Of a stretch of 64,000 nt of DNA, positions 1 to 12,850 are shown piece after piece. The position numbers and the translations under genes were made by a program. The DNA lies in the NCBI RefSeq assembly GCF_025698545.1, contig NC_068570.1, positions 58,113,924-58,177,923 on the forward strand. The letters run 5' to 3'. The notes below the pieces were generated by a model. That model saw only the letters and a program-made list of their open reading frames with translations, was not told where the DNA came from and ran no database searches. Positions within the stretch are counted from its first letter, which is position 1. Every line of letters begins with the position of its first letter. This DNA comes from Gossypium raimondii. Taxonomy: Eukaryota > Streptophyta > Magnoliopsida > Malvales > Malvaceae.

Positions 1-1127
1 AAACTCAAAAAATTACATTAATAACTCAAAATAAGAACATAATTTATCTCAATTAAATTTCTAAAATAAATTTCGGCAATGTCAATCAAATATGCATATA
101 TATAAAATGACGAGGATAAGGTGAAGTAAATTGAGTCAGTTTACCAATCAACCCACACCACATGTGACTATGTCAGCCCCATCTCCTACTGCTCCCTCCT
201 CTTCATGGGTTATAACTTATTATAATCAAATTAATTTAGCACAAACTATATAACTTTTAGAAAATCATTTTAATTTTATTTAAGATCATCATTATTAAAA
301 GATACGTAAAATATAAAAAAAAATTATATTTGTAAATCATTCGAAGATAAACATGTTGCAAATCCATATTAATAATAATTTTATACTTGTTTGAAAAAAA
401 GTCAATTTTGTAATGTACTTTTCATGTTCGTTTTACAATCTATAAAAATTAACTTTTTTAGGGTTTGTAGTTATCTTTTTGAATAATGTTGTTTTCAAAG
501 TTCGGATCGGATTCTCCGTTTGGGAGTGTAATGCGACTTATATCTATTACTTAATAAATTAATTTAATTATTATATAACAATTAATAATATAGGTAATAT
601 CTATGTAGCATTTATATAAGGAGGTTTTATCATTTTGATGTAGATGATATTCAATGAATTAATAATTAATTATGAGAAAATATTTAGTACATTGTTGATA
701 GAGTTTTAGACTCCACAAGTAATATTAGAGGTTCACAAGTGTCCTATAGGGGTATAGTAAAATATTTTAAAAAACACATGACAATTTTTAAGACTGCATG
801 AAATAAAAAAAGGTTACAACGATAATATACCAAATACTAACCCGTTAATTATTACTACTTTTGTTACTATTACATAATAATTATTTATTAGCCTCATATC
901 AATTTAATAATATAATGAGCAATAAAATTATTTTTATCAGTTCAATTTTTTAAAAGCTCATACTTGTATTCTAGATTTATGGCACACCCATGATATGAGC
1001 GAAAAAATATTATATATATTATATATTTATTAAAAATGCATATAAAATTGACTGATGTTTTGGTTACTGACGATAAAGTAACATGTTTATTATGCATGGT
1101 GCTTGAGTTCAAATCTTGATAAATTTT

Positions 1128-1176
<49 letters not shown>

Positions 1177-1690
1177 CAAAAGCACTATTATAAAATATAA
1201 CTTAATTTGTATGTGAGAGGTAATTTAATAATTTCTAATCGAGTTGATACTCGATTGACATGCGATTTCAACTCAGTCAAACACTTAAATATATATATAT
1301 ATTTTATTCTAAGTGTTTTATTGAATTAGTGTCACCCATCAACCGAGCATCAATTCGTTATGAAATTATTAAAATACCCTATCATATATAAATTAAGCTA
1401 TATCTTTATAAATGTGTTTTGTCTTTTATATAATAAATCAATAAAATTGATCATAATGAAATTTAAATCTAAAACACCATACATGATAAACAATTAACTT
1501 TATTACTATAGTCTAATTATTAATTTATTTTTCTGTAATTTTTATATAAATTTTAATAAATATATTTATTACATAATTTTTAGGATCCATTATATATCTA
1601 ATATATATATATATTATATTACATAAGAATGTCCTAAATTTAAGCAAATATATATTTTTAAACAATCTCATTATATGTTTTGATTATATT
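1..1690. other. AT-rich intergenic DNA, no gene seen
   Basis: No open frame here looks like protein, and stops are frequent in all frames. The stretch is AT-rich with a TA microsatellite (listed separately). Around 1081-1125 a short segment resembles the promoter part of a degenerate tRNA-derived element ('gagttcaaatc' is box-B-like), but too little remains to name it. The text near 1240-1360 ('tcgagttgatactcgattg' and neighbours) recurs in degenerate form elsewhere in the window and is probably old repeat. Confidence 0.6.
1133..1174. repeat. (TA)n microsatellite
   Basis: An uninterrupted TA dinucleotide run of about 42 bases. Similar shorter runs lie near 3560-3583, 6010-6032, 10940-10968 and 40061-40080. 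Such runs in plant intergenic DNA are usually length-variable. Confidence 0.95.
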
Positions 1691-1832
1691 ACTCTTTTTG
1701 ACATAATGCCTAGAACTATCTATAGCATCTCCCCAACCTATAAATAGGAGGATAATGCACTTCAATGCACTCAAACTCACATTCTCCTGCATTGACAACA
1801 ATACCCATATCAATCGAGTTAAGACTCAATCG
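1691..1832 (-). mobile_element. SINE, family 1 (tRNA-derived), minus strand
   Basis: Read on the minus strand, this starts with a box-A-like segment next to 'gagtcttaactcgattg', carries a box-B-like stretch near 'gagtttgagtgcattg', and then a body with 'cctcctatttataggttggg'. The same order of motifs is seen on the plus strand at 10771-10905 and 11055-11215 and on the minus strand at 45118-45262. A Pol III promoter-like head with a short non-coding body is typical of plant tRNA-derived SINEs. The family name is not known to me. It is diverged and certainly not autonomous. Confidence 0.6.
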
Positions 1833-2150
1833 GCAAATTTAAGCAAATATGAAACGTGTTAATCATTTAATACATTGAAAAGTTTGGCATAAAGTTAATT
1901 ATTTCCCATAAATATCACTCTCTAATTAAAACAAAAAAGGAAGTGAGTAAGAGCCAGAAAGGAGGGGAATGTGGATCATGTGGATAGGCATTAAAGGCAA
2001 TAACACACAAAAATTAAAGAGTTTGTACTTTGGTCTATATATTTTATTTGTTCAAGTTTAGTGTTACTCATCAATAGGTTTTGATTCAATTAGAAATTTC
2101 ATTTTAATGTTCTTTCATATTTAAAATAAATTATGTTACATGAGAATCTC

Positions 2151-2263
2151 ATGTGATGATTTGATAGTTAAGGGCGTTCATTGCCCAAATGTGGTTTGAG
2201 TTCAAGTCGCGCTAGTCATGTTTGCTGTTGGAGCTTTGCCCTGCTATTGCAATTCATAAAAAA
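2151..2263 (+). mobile_element. SINE, family 2 (tRNA-derived)
   Basis: This segment begins 'atgtgatgatttgatag', has a box-B-like 'gagttcaagtcgcgc' about 45 bases in, then 'gagctttgccctgctatt', and ends in an A-rich tail. A second copy with the same landmarks in the same order lies at 41712-41840. Shared tRNA-like promoter boxes, a length near 115-130 bp and an A-rich 3' end identify a SINE family distinct from family 1. Confidence 0.6.
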
Positions 2264-2432
2264 TATATATATGTTATATGAGGATATTTTAGTCTTTTTA
2301 TTTAAAAAATCAATAAAAATATGCATATGATGAGATTTGATCCCATGCCAATTGAGTTAACAAAATCTTAAATTTACCACTCAATAAAAGTTTATTTTAT
2401 TGTTTTAATATATTTTAATTTTATAGTAAACT

Positions 2433-2600
2433 ACCTAATTGGTCACTCAACTTTTAGGGTGCTTTCATTTTAGTCACCCAAGCCTTAAATATTTAATGGC
2501 GGTCAACTATACATGCCACATCATGTTTAGATTTTCATTTTGGCCACCTTACTTTTAAGTCATTTTCATTTTGGTCACCCAAAAAATATCCTTTAAGCAT
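2433..2600. repeat. Dispersed repeat with internal direct repeats
   Basis: The phrase 'ttcattttagtcacc' and its variant 'ttcattttggtcaccc' recur within 120 bases, next to 'ccacatcatg'. I recognise this wording from abundant short non-autonomous elements in cotton-like genomes, but I cannot define the ends or a target-site duplication. The surrounding 1833-3224 is otherwise AT-rich with no gene. Confidence 0.4.
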
Positions 2601-3224
2601 TGATTGGGGTAAAAAAATCAATGATTAAAGTAAAGAAATAGTAGAAACTAAAATAATACACGAAAATTGTTAATTTGTATTTGCTTATCCCATTGCCAAA
2701 ATTTTTAATTTTTTAATATTGAAATTTTAAATTTCAAAATATCAAAACAATTGAATAAATTATTGAAACATTTTTATCTATTGTTTGATAATGTCAACCG
2801 ATTTGTTACTATAATATTAAAATTAATTAATTTAATCTCCTTTTAAAAATTTAAAATTAACGAAATCAACTCAAATAACTCATATTTAATAATTATTTAA
2901 GAAACTTAATTTTTTATTATATAATCTCAAATCTTCTATGCTAAGCTAAAGTAATTTTGCAATTAATTAAATCAATTGCTTGTTCTTTGCTTGGGTGAAT
3001 AACTAATGAAAAAATTATGAGCTCTGTTTGGCATGGAAGAAAGAATTAATTAATTTAATTAATTGTAAGGATTTTTATCTACTTTCAGCTTAGTACGAAA
3101 AATTCAAGAACATATACTAGATTTGTAATAATTTCTTTAACTTAAAAATGTTTTGTATAATTAAAGCTTATCTGAAAGACCCAAAAAGCTTTGATAGTTA
3201 ATTAGCACTTCTATCTGAAGACCT

Positions 3225-3440
3225 GATCATGGATCGGGTTATTTATCCAGGCAGGTCCGAAAATAAGTTTTGGACAAAAAAAAGGTCCGTTTAGAACACT
3301 CGGGCCTCGGGCAAGTCTTTTTTTGGCCCAGCTCGACCCGAATTTGATTAAAAAAAAGTTTGTTGTTGTTTACTATTAGTATGTTGCTATTTTGTTACTG
3401 TTATATTATTATTTTGCTATCATTTCGCTATTATATTATT
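3225..3440 (+). repeat. Dispersed repeat R1 (GGCCC/CGGGTC-rich)
   Basis: A comparatively GC-rich patch with 'cactcgggcctcgggcaag' and 'cagctcgacccgaatttg' is followed by TTGTTGTT/TTATTATT-rich sequence. The same pairing, inverted, occurs at 16805-17095, and a looser plus-strand version at 46000-46110. It is a dispersed repeat of unknown class. No coding capacity is seen. Confidence 0.5.
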
Positions 3441-3863
3441 ATTAATTCTAGCTAGCATTGTTTAAGTAAGTCTTGTTCTTTAAGTTTTGAGCTCATTCGT
3501 ATAATTATATTATAGTAAAATGATGTAAAATGATTAAATAATTTTATTATAATTTATATATATATATATATATATATATATGTTTAAATTGTCAACCCTA
3601 ATCTTGTTTATGAAATCTAAAAATCCTACCGGTAGTGTATCAATTATTTTATTAAGTATCATGGTGCTTTATGTTTAAATTTTATTATGCACATTTTCTA
3701 GTTTTTATATAAAATATAAAACGACAAAATAACATCGTTGTAATAATTTTTGTCTTATAAAAATAATAAGTTTTTCAGTAATTTCTCAATTATGTTATTG
3801 TACGATAAACCGTGTTTATAAAGAAAATCATATTTTAAACTCAAAACCAACTTTTATCATTGG

Positions 3864-4120
3864 TTTAATCCACAAATTGATACTTAGGCTATACCATTAT
3901 TCTCATATTGGTACGTAAACTACTTTTTTGTTCCCAAGTTGATGCATTTGTTAGTCAAATCATTGAGTCTATTTTTTTTAAAGGCTTAACTCACAAATTG
4001 GTACCTAAATTATGACTGTTTTTTTCCCCATTTTGATACTTAAATTTTTTTTGTTACAAGTGGTTCCTAAACTATTTTCCCCCCAAGTTGATACATTTGT
4101 TGGTTCAATGCTAGTTAAAC
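3864..4120. repeat. Imperfect tandem duplication, two units of about 120 bp
   Basis: The order 'cacaaattg.tac.ta', then 'tggt.c.taaacta', then 'cccaagttgat.catttgtt' occurs once at about 3880-3965 and again at about 3990-4115. This is an ancient direct duplication of non-coding DNA abutting the LTR-like fossil that begins near 4136. Confidence 0.5.
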
Positions 4121-4135
4121 TGTTATGTAACACCC

Positions 4136-5850
4136 CTATACTCGGTTCGACCCAAAGATCTTGATATAGGGATATTACATTTGGAGCCAAAGTGATTTTG
4201 GCTAATCACTAATATATTTGAACATTAAAAAAAATAAAGTTTTCATAGCTTATATTTTAATCCCTACTACTTGGAACACACTTGATCTGTACATGCCATT
4301 CTATTCAAAATTTTGAAACATACTCTCTTGGCACTTAGAGATGTGATGAGATGGATGCTCACACTTCAATTACAACTCTTCAAAATCACTGTACCTAATC
4401 TGTGCATGAAAAACAAAACCGTACGTTGAGTAAAAACTCAGTGGTATTTCTATAATCCAAATATTTAAAGACAAGATAATATAATAGGCACAATTAAATT
4501 AAAAGGACATATTAATGTCTAGTATCATAACTATCATTTTTCATTTATTAAACAATATCCTAATTCACACAATTGCTATATAAATGGTTATTCACATATC
4601 AAACCATATTTATTCGTACAATGGCATCAGTCATGCAATACTCAATTCATGAATACATCATTTCATACCATACTCAATTCATGAGTATAAAACTCATATA
4701 TTCCATGTATTGCCAACATATTTCACATTCTATTTTCAGTTCACTATATTACTTCCATTTCTCATACCATGTCATTTCAATATCAGTTCTAGAACTTTAT
4801 TATTTATTTACCCCTATTAACACGACTCGGACTCAAACGGATACACGGATCCAACCAACACACCAGTTTGGCACCCAATGCCTCATCGGATAATTCGAAG
4901 TAGTAAATTGACACCCAGTGTCTCATCGAATAAATCCGAAGTAGTAAATTGACACACAGTATCTCATCGGTTAAACCGAAGTAAATTGGCACCCAGTGTC
5001 TCATCGATTAAACCAATAAACCAAAGTAAATTGGCACCCAGTGCCTCATCAACTCGAAGTCGAAGAAATCCTTGAACTCTTCCAATCCTATGGCATGCCA
5101 TCTATATCCAACTTAACCCGATACAATTAATAGGGTTTCAATTCGCTTTCTAAATGCAACAAATATCCAATATTCAAATTTCACATTAATATTCATTTCA
5201 ATTCAAATAATCAATATATTCATAATATATATAAATTCAATCCATTCAATCAACTCTTAATTCAATTCAATGTCAAAGTGCTGAATACTCACCTCAACAC
5301 TTATCATATGTATTAAATAAAAAATATAACAATTAATAACTAGTTTCGGATTATAGAAATACAAACCAGAAATTCCGAGCTATTCGATGTCGACTTTATC
5401 TTTCTCTTTTTCAGTCGAGGATTCAGGTACGACGTTAGATACAAAATTAAAATAATTAAAAATCATCAATATAACGCAATTCAATTTCATATTGAATATT
5501 TCAATTTTTGCCTAATTTTCAATTTAGTCCCTAAACCGAGACTAACTTTATTTCTTTACAATTAATCCTATATTTTATACAAATTTCACTTTAAACTAAA
5601 TTTAACTCCCTATTTTTGCTTAAATCCTAAATTTCAAAATTTTCACAATTTAGTCCCTATTACTCAAAATTTACAATTTATTCTATAATTTAATCCTTTT
5701 CATTCCTAACTTAAAATCTATCAATTTAGTCCCTAATACTAAAATTATTCAACATTAACAACATTTAAAAACTCAATAATTGCTAAAATTTTGACATAAG
5801 TCGGGTAGTATTTAACACCGGGATTCCAAAAACATAAAAATTACAAGAAA
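4136..5850. mobile_element. Ty3/gypsy-like LTR fossil (solo or partial)
   Basis: The segment opens with 'tgtaacacccctatactcgg', a TG-starting terminus of a type common at the ends of gypsy LTRs in cotton-like genomes. It contains 'acgttgagtaaaaactcagt' and an array of about five imperfect subrepeats of 37-45 bp at 4870-5060, each around 'cacccagtgtctcatcg'. No gag or pol frame is present. The right end is uncertain: the text around 5790-5860 ('accgggattccaaaaac') looks like LTR interior, so the element may extend further. It is old and degraded. Family and limits are an inference from memory of similar LTRs. Confidence 0.45.
4870..5060. repeat. Tandem subrepeats within the LTR-like fossil, about 5 x 37-45 bp
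   Basis: Units start near 4870, 4910, 4951, 4989 and 5033. Each carries a variant of 'gcacccagtgcctcatc' followed by a 'cgaagtagtaaattg'-like spacer. Spacing varies (40, 41, 37, 45), so the array is degenerate. Short coding-looking frames across it are a by-product of the repeat, not a gene. Confidence 0.8.
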
Positions 5851-5998
5851 AAGGGACTAAATTAACTAACCAATTAAACTTGAAAACTTTGAAACCCTAG
5901 CCTTTGTCTTTCTCCTTTCTTTCTTTCCTTTCTGTTTCGTTTTATTCCTTTATTTCTTTATTCATTTAGTTATTTGTTTTATTATATTTACTTTATTA

Positions 5999-6034
<36 letters not shown>

Positions 6035-7689
6035 TATAAATATAAAAGGAGAAAGAAAATAAAAGAAAAGAAAAGAGAGGCAATGCATGGAACCCTAATC
6101 TAGGGGTTTGTGAAAAGGAAATTCCTCTTTGGTGTTAATAATTTATAGAAAAGGTGTCTCCTTTATTCATTTTGTGTATATAGAAATATTATAAAGAACC
6201 CTAAAAGGTAAATAAAATAAAGACAATTAAAGTTCATCCAACCAACAGAGTGACGTCATAGTGGTTTCTTTATGAGTTTTTATGACATCATTTAGTTGTG
6301 TAAAAACCCATTAAATTTAAAAATAATTGAAATTATTATCTGGATTGTACTCTCTTATTTATTTCCCCAGCTAACATCTTGTTTTCTGTATTTTCTGTCT
6401 GCTTTTTTTTTTTGGAGTAGTTCTAAATTAAACTTTGGGTAAAACATATTAAAATATGATAAATTTTGTAAAATTAATTATAAAATATTTTATCCAATTA
6501 ATTTTTTATCATCAACATAATATATTTTGAAACAAAAAAAATAGTTGTTTTGCTAGAAAATACATTATCCTATTATAAATTATCTTACCCAAGTATTCAT
6601 TCAAAATATTATTAACAAATTTCAATTAAAAACAATAGTCCTTTTCGACACAGAGAACAGATCAAAATATTATTAAAAATACAATGACAAAACTTCAAAG
6701 TCTCTTAATACTGCCACTCGTAAAAGAACTCAAAATTACCTACAAAATTTCTATTACTGAAATTTGTAATAAATATATTTTCTAATGGTGAAAGGTATTA
6801 CCCAAGATGTCATATTAGGAACCATTCATATTTTTTTCTCCAACCTTATAAGGTAACAAATCATTCAATGTCCATCAAAATTTTAAATACTAAGGTATTA
6901 TTCCTTTTGTGGAAAAATCCAAAATAAATCTTTGTCCATCAATAATGGATAAATTGAAAATTGATCCGAATCAAGGTATTTGGACGGTTTATGGAATACA
7001 AGTTCTAAAACCATGGTTACCCGAAACCGAACCAAATTATATTTTTATTTAATATATAATTAATTTTAATTTTTATGATATAAAATAAATATTTTATATT
7101 TAAAACAGTGAAATATTTAAAAGTTTTTGAAAAATAATTGTTTTTTTAGAAATATTTATGAAACGGATCTTAAAATTTTATAAAATAATTTTTAAAAACC
7201 ATAAAACAGAACTCATTCTGTCAAAATAAGTCTAAAAATCCAAAACAAAAAAATAATATGAAAAAATCAAGAACTGAATCGAACCAAATTGAATTATGAT
7301 GAATGGTTCAAAAAATCTAAAAAAACCCAACTAAACCGAATTGATATCACTCTTAATCCCAATATTTTGGAGAAAAATAGAGGGAGATATAAAAAGAGAT
7401 ATTGTTTTCAAGCCTAATATGCCTCCTTCAGTTGAGATAATTTGTAATGCTCCCCAAAATTCTATAAAGACCCCTTATGAAAATAGGTAGGCGATGGAAT
7501 GATAGTCATATAAAGGATTCTTCAAGGGAAGTAATAAGGCAAGACATCTCAAGTCGCTCATTCTCCTTTCAGCGGGTAAGTTTGATTGCAACCAAAAATT
7601 CTGTGTCAATTAGCTTATAATATAGATGACCTAAAATGAAAGAACCTGTAGAGCCTGAAACTGCCTTTTAAACTTTCTTAGGGAAGATG
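5851..7689. other. AT-rich intergenic DNA, no gene seen
   Basis: There is a pyrimidine-rich block at 5905-5960, a TA run near 6010 and a purine-rich block at 6040-6080 that could be a decayed polypurine tract. A palindromic 'gtgacgtcat' (a bZIP-type core) occurs near 6250 but nothing ties it to a gene. No supported coding sequence. Confidence 0.5.
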
Positions 7690-7860
7690 TCATAAATTTG
7701 CGTCTTCATAAGTGTGGAGATGAATTGTCCAATGTGCGAGAAAAGAACAAAAATGAAGGAACATCTTTTTGTTCAATGTGATTTTGCCAGGGCGATTTGG
7801 TTCAAGAGTCCATTATCCCCAACGTTTGAATGTTGTCTCTATTGCTTGGATATCCTAATG
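7690..7860 (+). pseudogene. LINE relic: zf-RVT zinc-finger fragment of a reverse transcriptase
   Basis: In one frame at about 7728-7835 the translation reads CPMCEKRTKMKEHLFVQCDF and then ARAIW. The C-x2-C...H-x4-C spacing with a following W matches the zf-RVT domain found after the reverse transcriptase in plant L1-type LINEs. Sequence before it keeps the flavour of that region in other frames, so reading-frame continuity is lost. No endonuclease or reverse-transcriptase core is visible nearby. It is a decayed LINE fragment. Confidence 0.6.
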
Positions 7861-10750
7861 GTTCCCTAAATAGTACAGAGGCAAGAGAGTCCCAACCCAT
7901 TTAATACATTACACCATATCAAGAATTTATGGTGCATTTTATCCAATGTTAGTAACATGCCTATGAAAATTTGATGTCTTCTTGGCACACGGAGCACACA
8001 TCATCTCCCAAGAGTTTACTTACTGAAAACTTGATAGTACCAAAAGCAGGGTGAACTTGTGTTTAAAATTTTCAAATAAAATGTTATTACAGATTGACAC
8101 GAACATTTGTAATAGTTCCATCTCAATTGTATACCTCCACCAACATAATTTTTCTACTCAATTCACTCTATTTCAATGGATACATTTCAAGGATAAGGTG
8201 CACCATTCATAAATTTCGTATTTTTTTAAGGTAAATATATATCCTCTAAAGTCTCATAAATATTTTCTACCCAAATTTCAAGTGCTCTTACAAATAAGAG
8301 AAATAAGATAGGAAACAATAAATGACCTCTCAAAGTTATTGGTTCGCAAGATTAAACACTTAAACAAAAAATAAGCTCTCAACCCAACAAGCATTTTACA
8401 AGTGAAATTTGAATATGAGAACAATAAAAGATGAAATCATTCAATATTTGTTCTTTCATCTTTTAAACTTGTTTCATGTTTTCTTTGAGACCTTATTTAT
8501 ATCCATTCATGGAATTATAATTATTTGGAACATTAAATGCACGAGTAATTACAGCCGTACAATATATTAGAATGTGCTTGGTAGGAAATAAAATAAGAGG
8601 GATGATCATTTTTCAGTCTTAATCTATAAAAATCAATCCCTTCAAATTGAAATGATGAGAGAAAAGAAAATGAGAGACATGTGCATATTAGCTCAAATTA
8701 TGCATATTTCAATTTTTTTCCCTTTTATTTTTCAACTTTACCAGGCGGTGGAAGGGAAGAAAAAAATACTATATTCTTTCTATTTTTTCATCCTTCCTAT
8801 GAAGCACACCTACGGAAAGACAAATTCGGGAGATTACATTGACTATTAAGATGATCCACTAAGCTGGCGGAGTTTATAAAATAGTTGTTTTAAAATATTT
8901 GTTTAACTTTACAGAAAACTTAGTCTATTTTTGGTAGAAAAAAAAAACTTGGCGTTTTATCACCTTCTTACGAAATAATATAATTAATTCAAAATCGGTT
9001 GATTTATAAATGATTTACTTGTTTAAAAACTCATTTTTCATCAATGCGGTGGAAAAAGTGATATTAGCGTAGATTTAATGAAAATCATGTTTCATGTATT
9101 ATAAAATAAAATAAAACTCAGACGTTAATAGTCTAAATATACCATGCATGCCTTAAATAAACTCGAAACTAAGTCCCATACCACAATTTAAATAAGGCAT
9201 TATAGTTCTTATATAATAGGGACTATAAATAATAATGGGTAACAATAAAAAATATATTAATAAAACTTCAATCTGAGTAGAGCCCTATGATTTACCGATT
9301 TCGCTTCCTAATCTGATAGGTTATCTGTAAGGATGTAAAATAAAGGGAGTGAGCTATGAAACTTAGTGTATGTTCGTCCACAAGAAAATCGAAACAAATT
9401 CGTAGGCAAAGCACGTGGGTAAGCAATCCTGATAATAATCACAATCATAAAACACTTTTGATCAACAAGCTATCATATCATCACTTCACTACACTATTTC
9501 AAATGCACATGCTAATGTATGCAATGCAAATTCAATTTATCAGAAATGTCCTATCCAACTTCACTACACGCCTCGCTTATGAGTTCCCCATAACTCATCT
9601 ACCATATCACTCCGGATTGTAAATAAATCACTGCTGATTTGCAAATAATTGCCACTGGTTTTGTAAAAATTGTGGGTAAACCACCGGTATTTCTAGATAA
9701 AAATTGTGATTTTGTAAAATAAACGTAATGAGATTTAAAAAAAGAGTACCATAAACATCTTATTTATTTTTTTCAAATATATTTGTTACATAAAATTTTT
9801 TATTCTCACATGAATATTCCATAATCTAATACTAAATAAGTGAGAATTAATGTAAATTTATGCATATTTTATCATTGAATAATTTAAATAATTTGAATTA
9901 AAGTAAAAGTATAAATACACATAGATATGGGAAATATATATAGTTTTATAAAAATATTAAAATATAATATTTTAATAAATATATTTATCTTAATTTAATA
10001 AATATTTTTATCTGTTCAAAATATTCTTACTTTCATTTATAACTTTTTTTATTATATTATATTTTTAAACGATATTTTTATTTTTATTTTTACATAAATA
10101 GATAGAGATATAAGGTTCCTGAGCTTTGAGACTTACACACAGAGCCATACAACAACAAAATGCCAAAACACCATCTTCATCAGGCTTGACATGACTCTTC
10201 AGTATGCATTATTTTTAAATTTTACATATAATTTATTTTCATACCATTTTTATTTATTAAATCATTAAATTAAGTTATTAAATCTAATTAATAATATTAA
10301 ATTTTTTTATATATATAAATATATTTATCTATACTTATTATAAAACTTTTGATTGCATTGGTGTCACAAGTTATCCGGTACCGATTCAGTTTGAAAAAGA
10401 TAAAATACCCTAACTTTTAAAAGTAAATTGAATAAATTAAACTTCTAGCTGAGTTGATGCCTGTTAAGAAAAAATATAAAAAAAACTCTCACTTTTCAAA
10501 AGTAAATTATATTATTTTGAGGTGTTTTTATACTTTATATAAAGAAAAATGGAAAAATATACACACGTAATAAAATTTGAATCCATGCCTTTTAATTTTC
10601 TACATTTATCTTCTACCATTAAATCAAAGCCCAATTTATTATTTATATCAACCCTTTACAAATATATTTATTACATAATTTTGGTTTTCACCTATATTAT
10701 AAATGTGCCATAATCTAGTAGATATATATTTAAAATTTTTATAGTAAATT
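7861..10750. other. Intergenic DNA; possible LTR-like relic at 9300-9700
   Basis: There is no supported gene. Between about 9300 and 9700 the text ('gagttccccataactcatct', then short near-repeats around 'cactgctgatttgcaaat') resembles LTR interiors of gypsy-type elements with small subrepeats, but I see no ends. The rest is AT-rich and unstructured apart from scattered short runs. Confidence 0.35.
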
Positions 10751-10770
10751 CAAAATAGTATATTAGAATT

Positions 10771-10905
10771 AATACGATTGAGTTTTAGCTCGATTTGCAT
10801 GGGCATTGTTGCCAATGTAGGAAGATGCGAGTTCGAGTGTGCTAGAGCGCATTATCTTCCTATTTATGGACTGAGGAGGAGTTATGGGTAGTTTTAGATA
10901 TTATG
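10771..10905 (+). mobile_element. SINE, family 1, first of two tandem copies
   Basis: This is the best-preserved copy in the window: 'ttagctcgatttgcatggg' (box-A-like), 'gatgcgagttcgagtgtgc' (box-B-like), then 'attatcttcctatttatgg' and an A-rich 3' part. It lies inside a segment that is itself duplicated in tandem (about 10752-11046 and 11047-11296). Confidence 0.65.
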
Positions 10906-10937
10906 TAAAAAAATAAAAAAAATACAAATATAATCAG

Positions 10938-10973
<36 letters not shown>

Positions 10974-11054
10974 TATGCATATGAATATGAATATTAAAAC
11001 AAAACAAAAAAATTGGTGCGAGTTGAAGTTGTATGTGGATCAAAATAATATATT

Positions 11055-11215
11055 AGAATTAATACGATTGAGTCTTAGCTGTATTGACATAGATATTGTT
11101 GTCAATGCAGGAAGATATAGGTTCAAGTGCGCTAGAGTGCATTACCCTCCTATTTATGGGTTGGAAAGAGACTATAGATAATTTTAGACATTATATCAAA
11201 AAGAGTAGATATGAT
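11055..11215 (+). mobile_element. SINE, family 1, second tandem copy
   Basis: It has the same motif order as the copy at 10771. Both copies are preceded by the same flank, 'ttagaattaatacgattgag', and each is followed by a related stretch ending in 'gtatgtggatcaaaataat'. The flanks are shared, so the second copy arose by tandem duplication of SINE plus flank, not by a second retroposition. Confidence 0.65.
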
Positions 11216-11810
11216 CAAAACATATACATCTGCACATGCATATGGATAACAATTTTGATATGAGTTGAAGGTGTATGTGGATCAAAATAATTTATATGTA
11301 CATGATCTCAATTATATACAAACAAATTTATATGGCAAAAATATTGGTTTTGATAGTGACTGAACTTGGGTTCTTTAGGCATTCACGTTAGGTTTGGATA
11401 ATTATTGGGCACTAGAATTAATAAAAAACGATATAAAATAATATTGCTAAAAAAAGTAATTAAAAATTCATAACTTTTCAATGCTTTTTTTGAACACCCT
11501 ATATATACAAAGTATTAATACATTTAATAATATTTTTTCGAGTATTAAGCGTAGATTTAGATGGACGATGTGTTTACTTACAGTTAGAGTAAAAATAGCG
11601 GTGGTGGTGAGAATAAATAATGTAGCATGAGACAAAAAGTAAACTAAAAACACTACGTCGCATCCAATCGTCCATCAAAACCCACCTTAAATCAATTGAC
11701 ATTATTGCTATTGCAATAATAATAAATGTAAGCTGAAGTGTGTTTTTTATCTAATAGATTGTAAGCAAAAATTAGCATTATATAAAAAAAAACTTGATTG
11801 ATTAGTTAAA

Positions 11811-12850
11811 CTAGGAATTGATTGGATACCAATATGAAGAAAACGGTTGAATCGATTGACTAATAAATAGGTACAAATCGATTGGTAACTTAACCAATTT
11901 AATTATTGAATCGGTTCTAAAAATCTTGCTTTTAACAATTTTTCATCTGAAATTTTTCGATATTCGATAGTTGCAAGAAGCATTGAACTTTTTACCACTT
12001 AATCTAACAAGTGCCGGTATCTTTAACACTTTTTCACATCATTTTAAAGAAAATATTAATACGATGGTTTTGAGAATTTGTTTATTAAATTTAGAGGAAA
12101 AAATAAATAAAATTAAAATATATTTTATATGTAATATTTTTCATCTATACTATTATTTAATTAAACATTTCTTGAGTTGATGCCACCCTTAATCGGGTCA
12201 CCAATTTAGTTATGAAGTTACGAAATATCACTCTCCTAAACTATAATTAATAATATTTCCGTGACACTTTTGTCTTTTCATACTTTTATATCATCTTTAA
12301 ATAAAACAATTACAAATTTAATGATCGAAAACACACTCACTAGTATCAAAATACAAGTTTCCCACCACTTCACCTATATTTATTATTTAATAAAAATTTA
12401 AAAATATATTTTGACGGGAAATATTTTATTTCATCCACATTGTAAATACAATAAAATTTAATATTAAAAAATAATATTCATAAATTGTAAAACAAATATT
12501 AACAATAAATTGGTTATAAAAAAATAAAATTCAACATTTTTAAAATGTAAATTTAAGAATGAATTAGGATAGTTTTTAACAATATTTAATATTCTATCTA
12601 TCACTATTGTTTGAATCGAATCAGACTGATCGGTTGAATCTATTGCATCAAAAAACGATCGAGCTATTGAACCGAAAAGAGACATCAGACAAGTTAATTC
12701 AGGAATTGGTATTAACTAGTTGAATTGGGTTAAAAATTCGATTGAATCGACACTTGAACGGAATTTTTTATTTTTATGATTTATTTAATCGAACCGACTA
12801 GATCGTCATCACCAATCTGATTTTAAAAATCTTCTATCCATAATAATCTA
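11811..12850. repeat. Degenerate dispersed repeat R2 ('aatcgattgaa..aaccg' type)
   Basis: Segments at 11811-11930 and 12590-12850 are rich in variants of 'gaatcggttg' and both end near 'taaaaatctt'. A third copy lies at 26770-27150, upstream of the TTM3 gene, and shares 'atcaatccgattataaaaat'. This is a non-coding dispersed family of unknown class. The sequence between the two halves is AT-rich. Confidence 0.5.

Noticed and set aside
4573-5004. Coding-looking frames on both strands at 4.6-5.0 kb
   Set aside because: They run across the tandem subrepeats of an LTR-like fossil; repeat periodicity keeps frames open without coding.
4870-5060. Evenly spaced repeats considered as a CRISPR-like array
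   Set aside because: Plant nuclear context, unequal spacing, degenerate units, and an LTR-type setting.
6040-6090. Purine tract as a polypurine tract marking a 3' LTR
   Set aside because: No LTR start was found on either side, so the reading cannot be supported.
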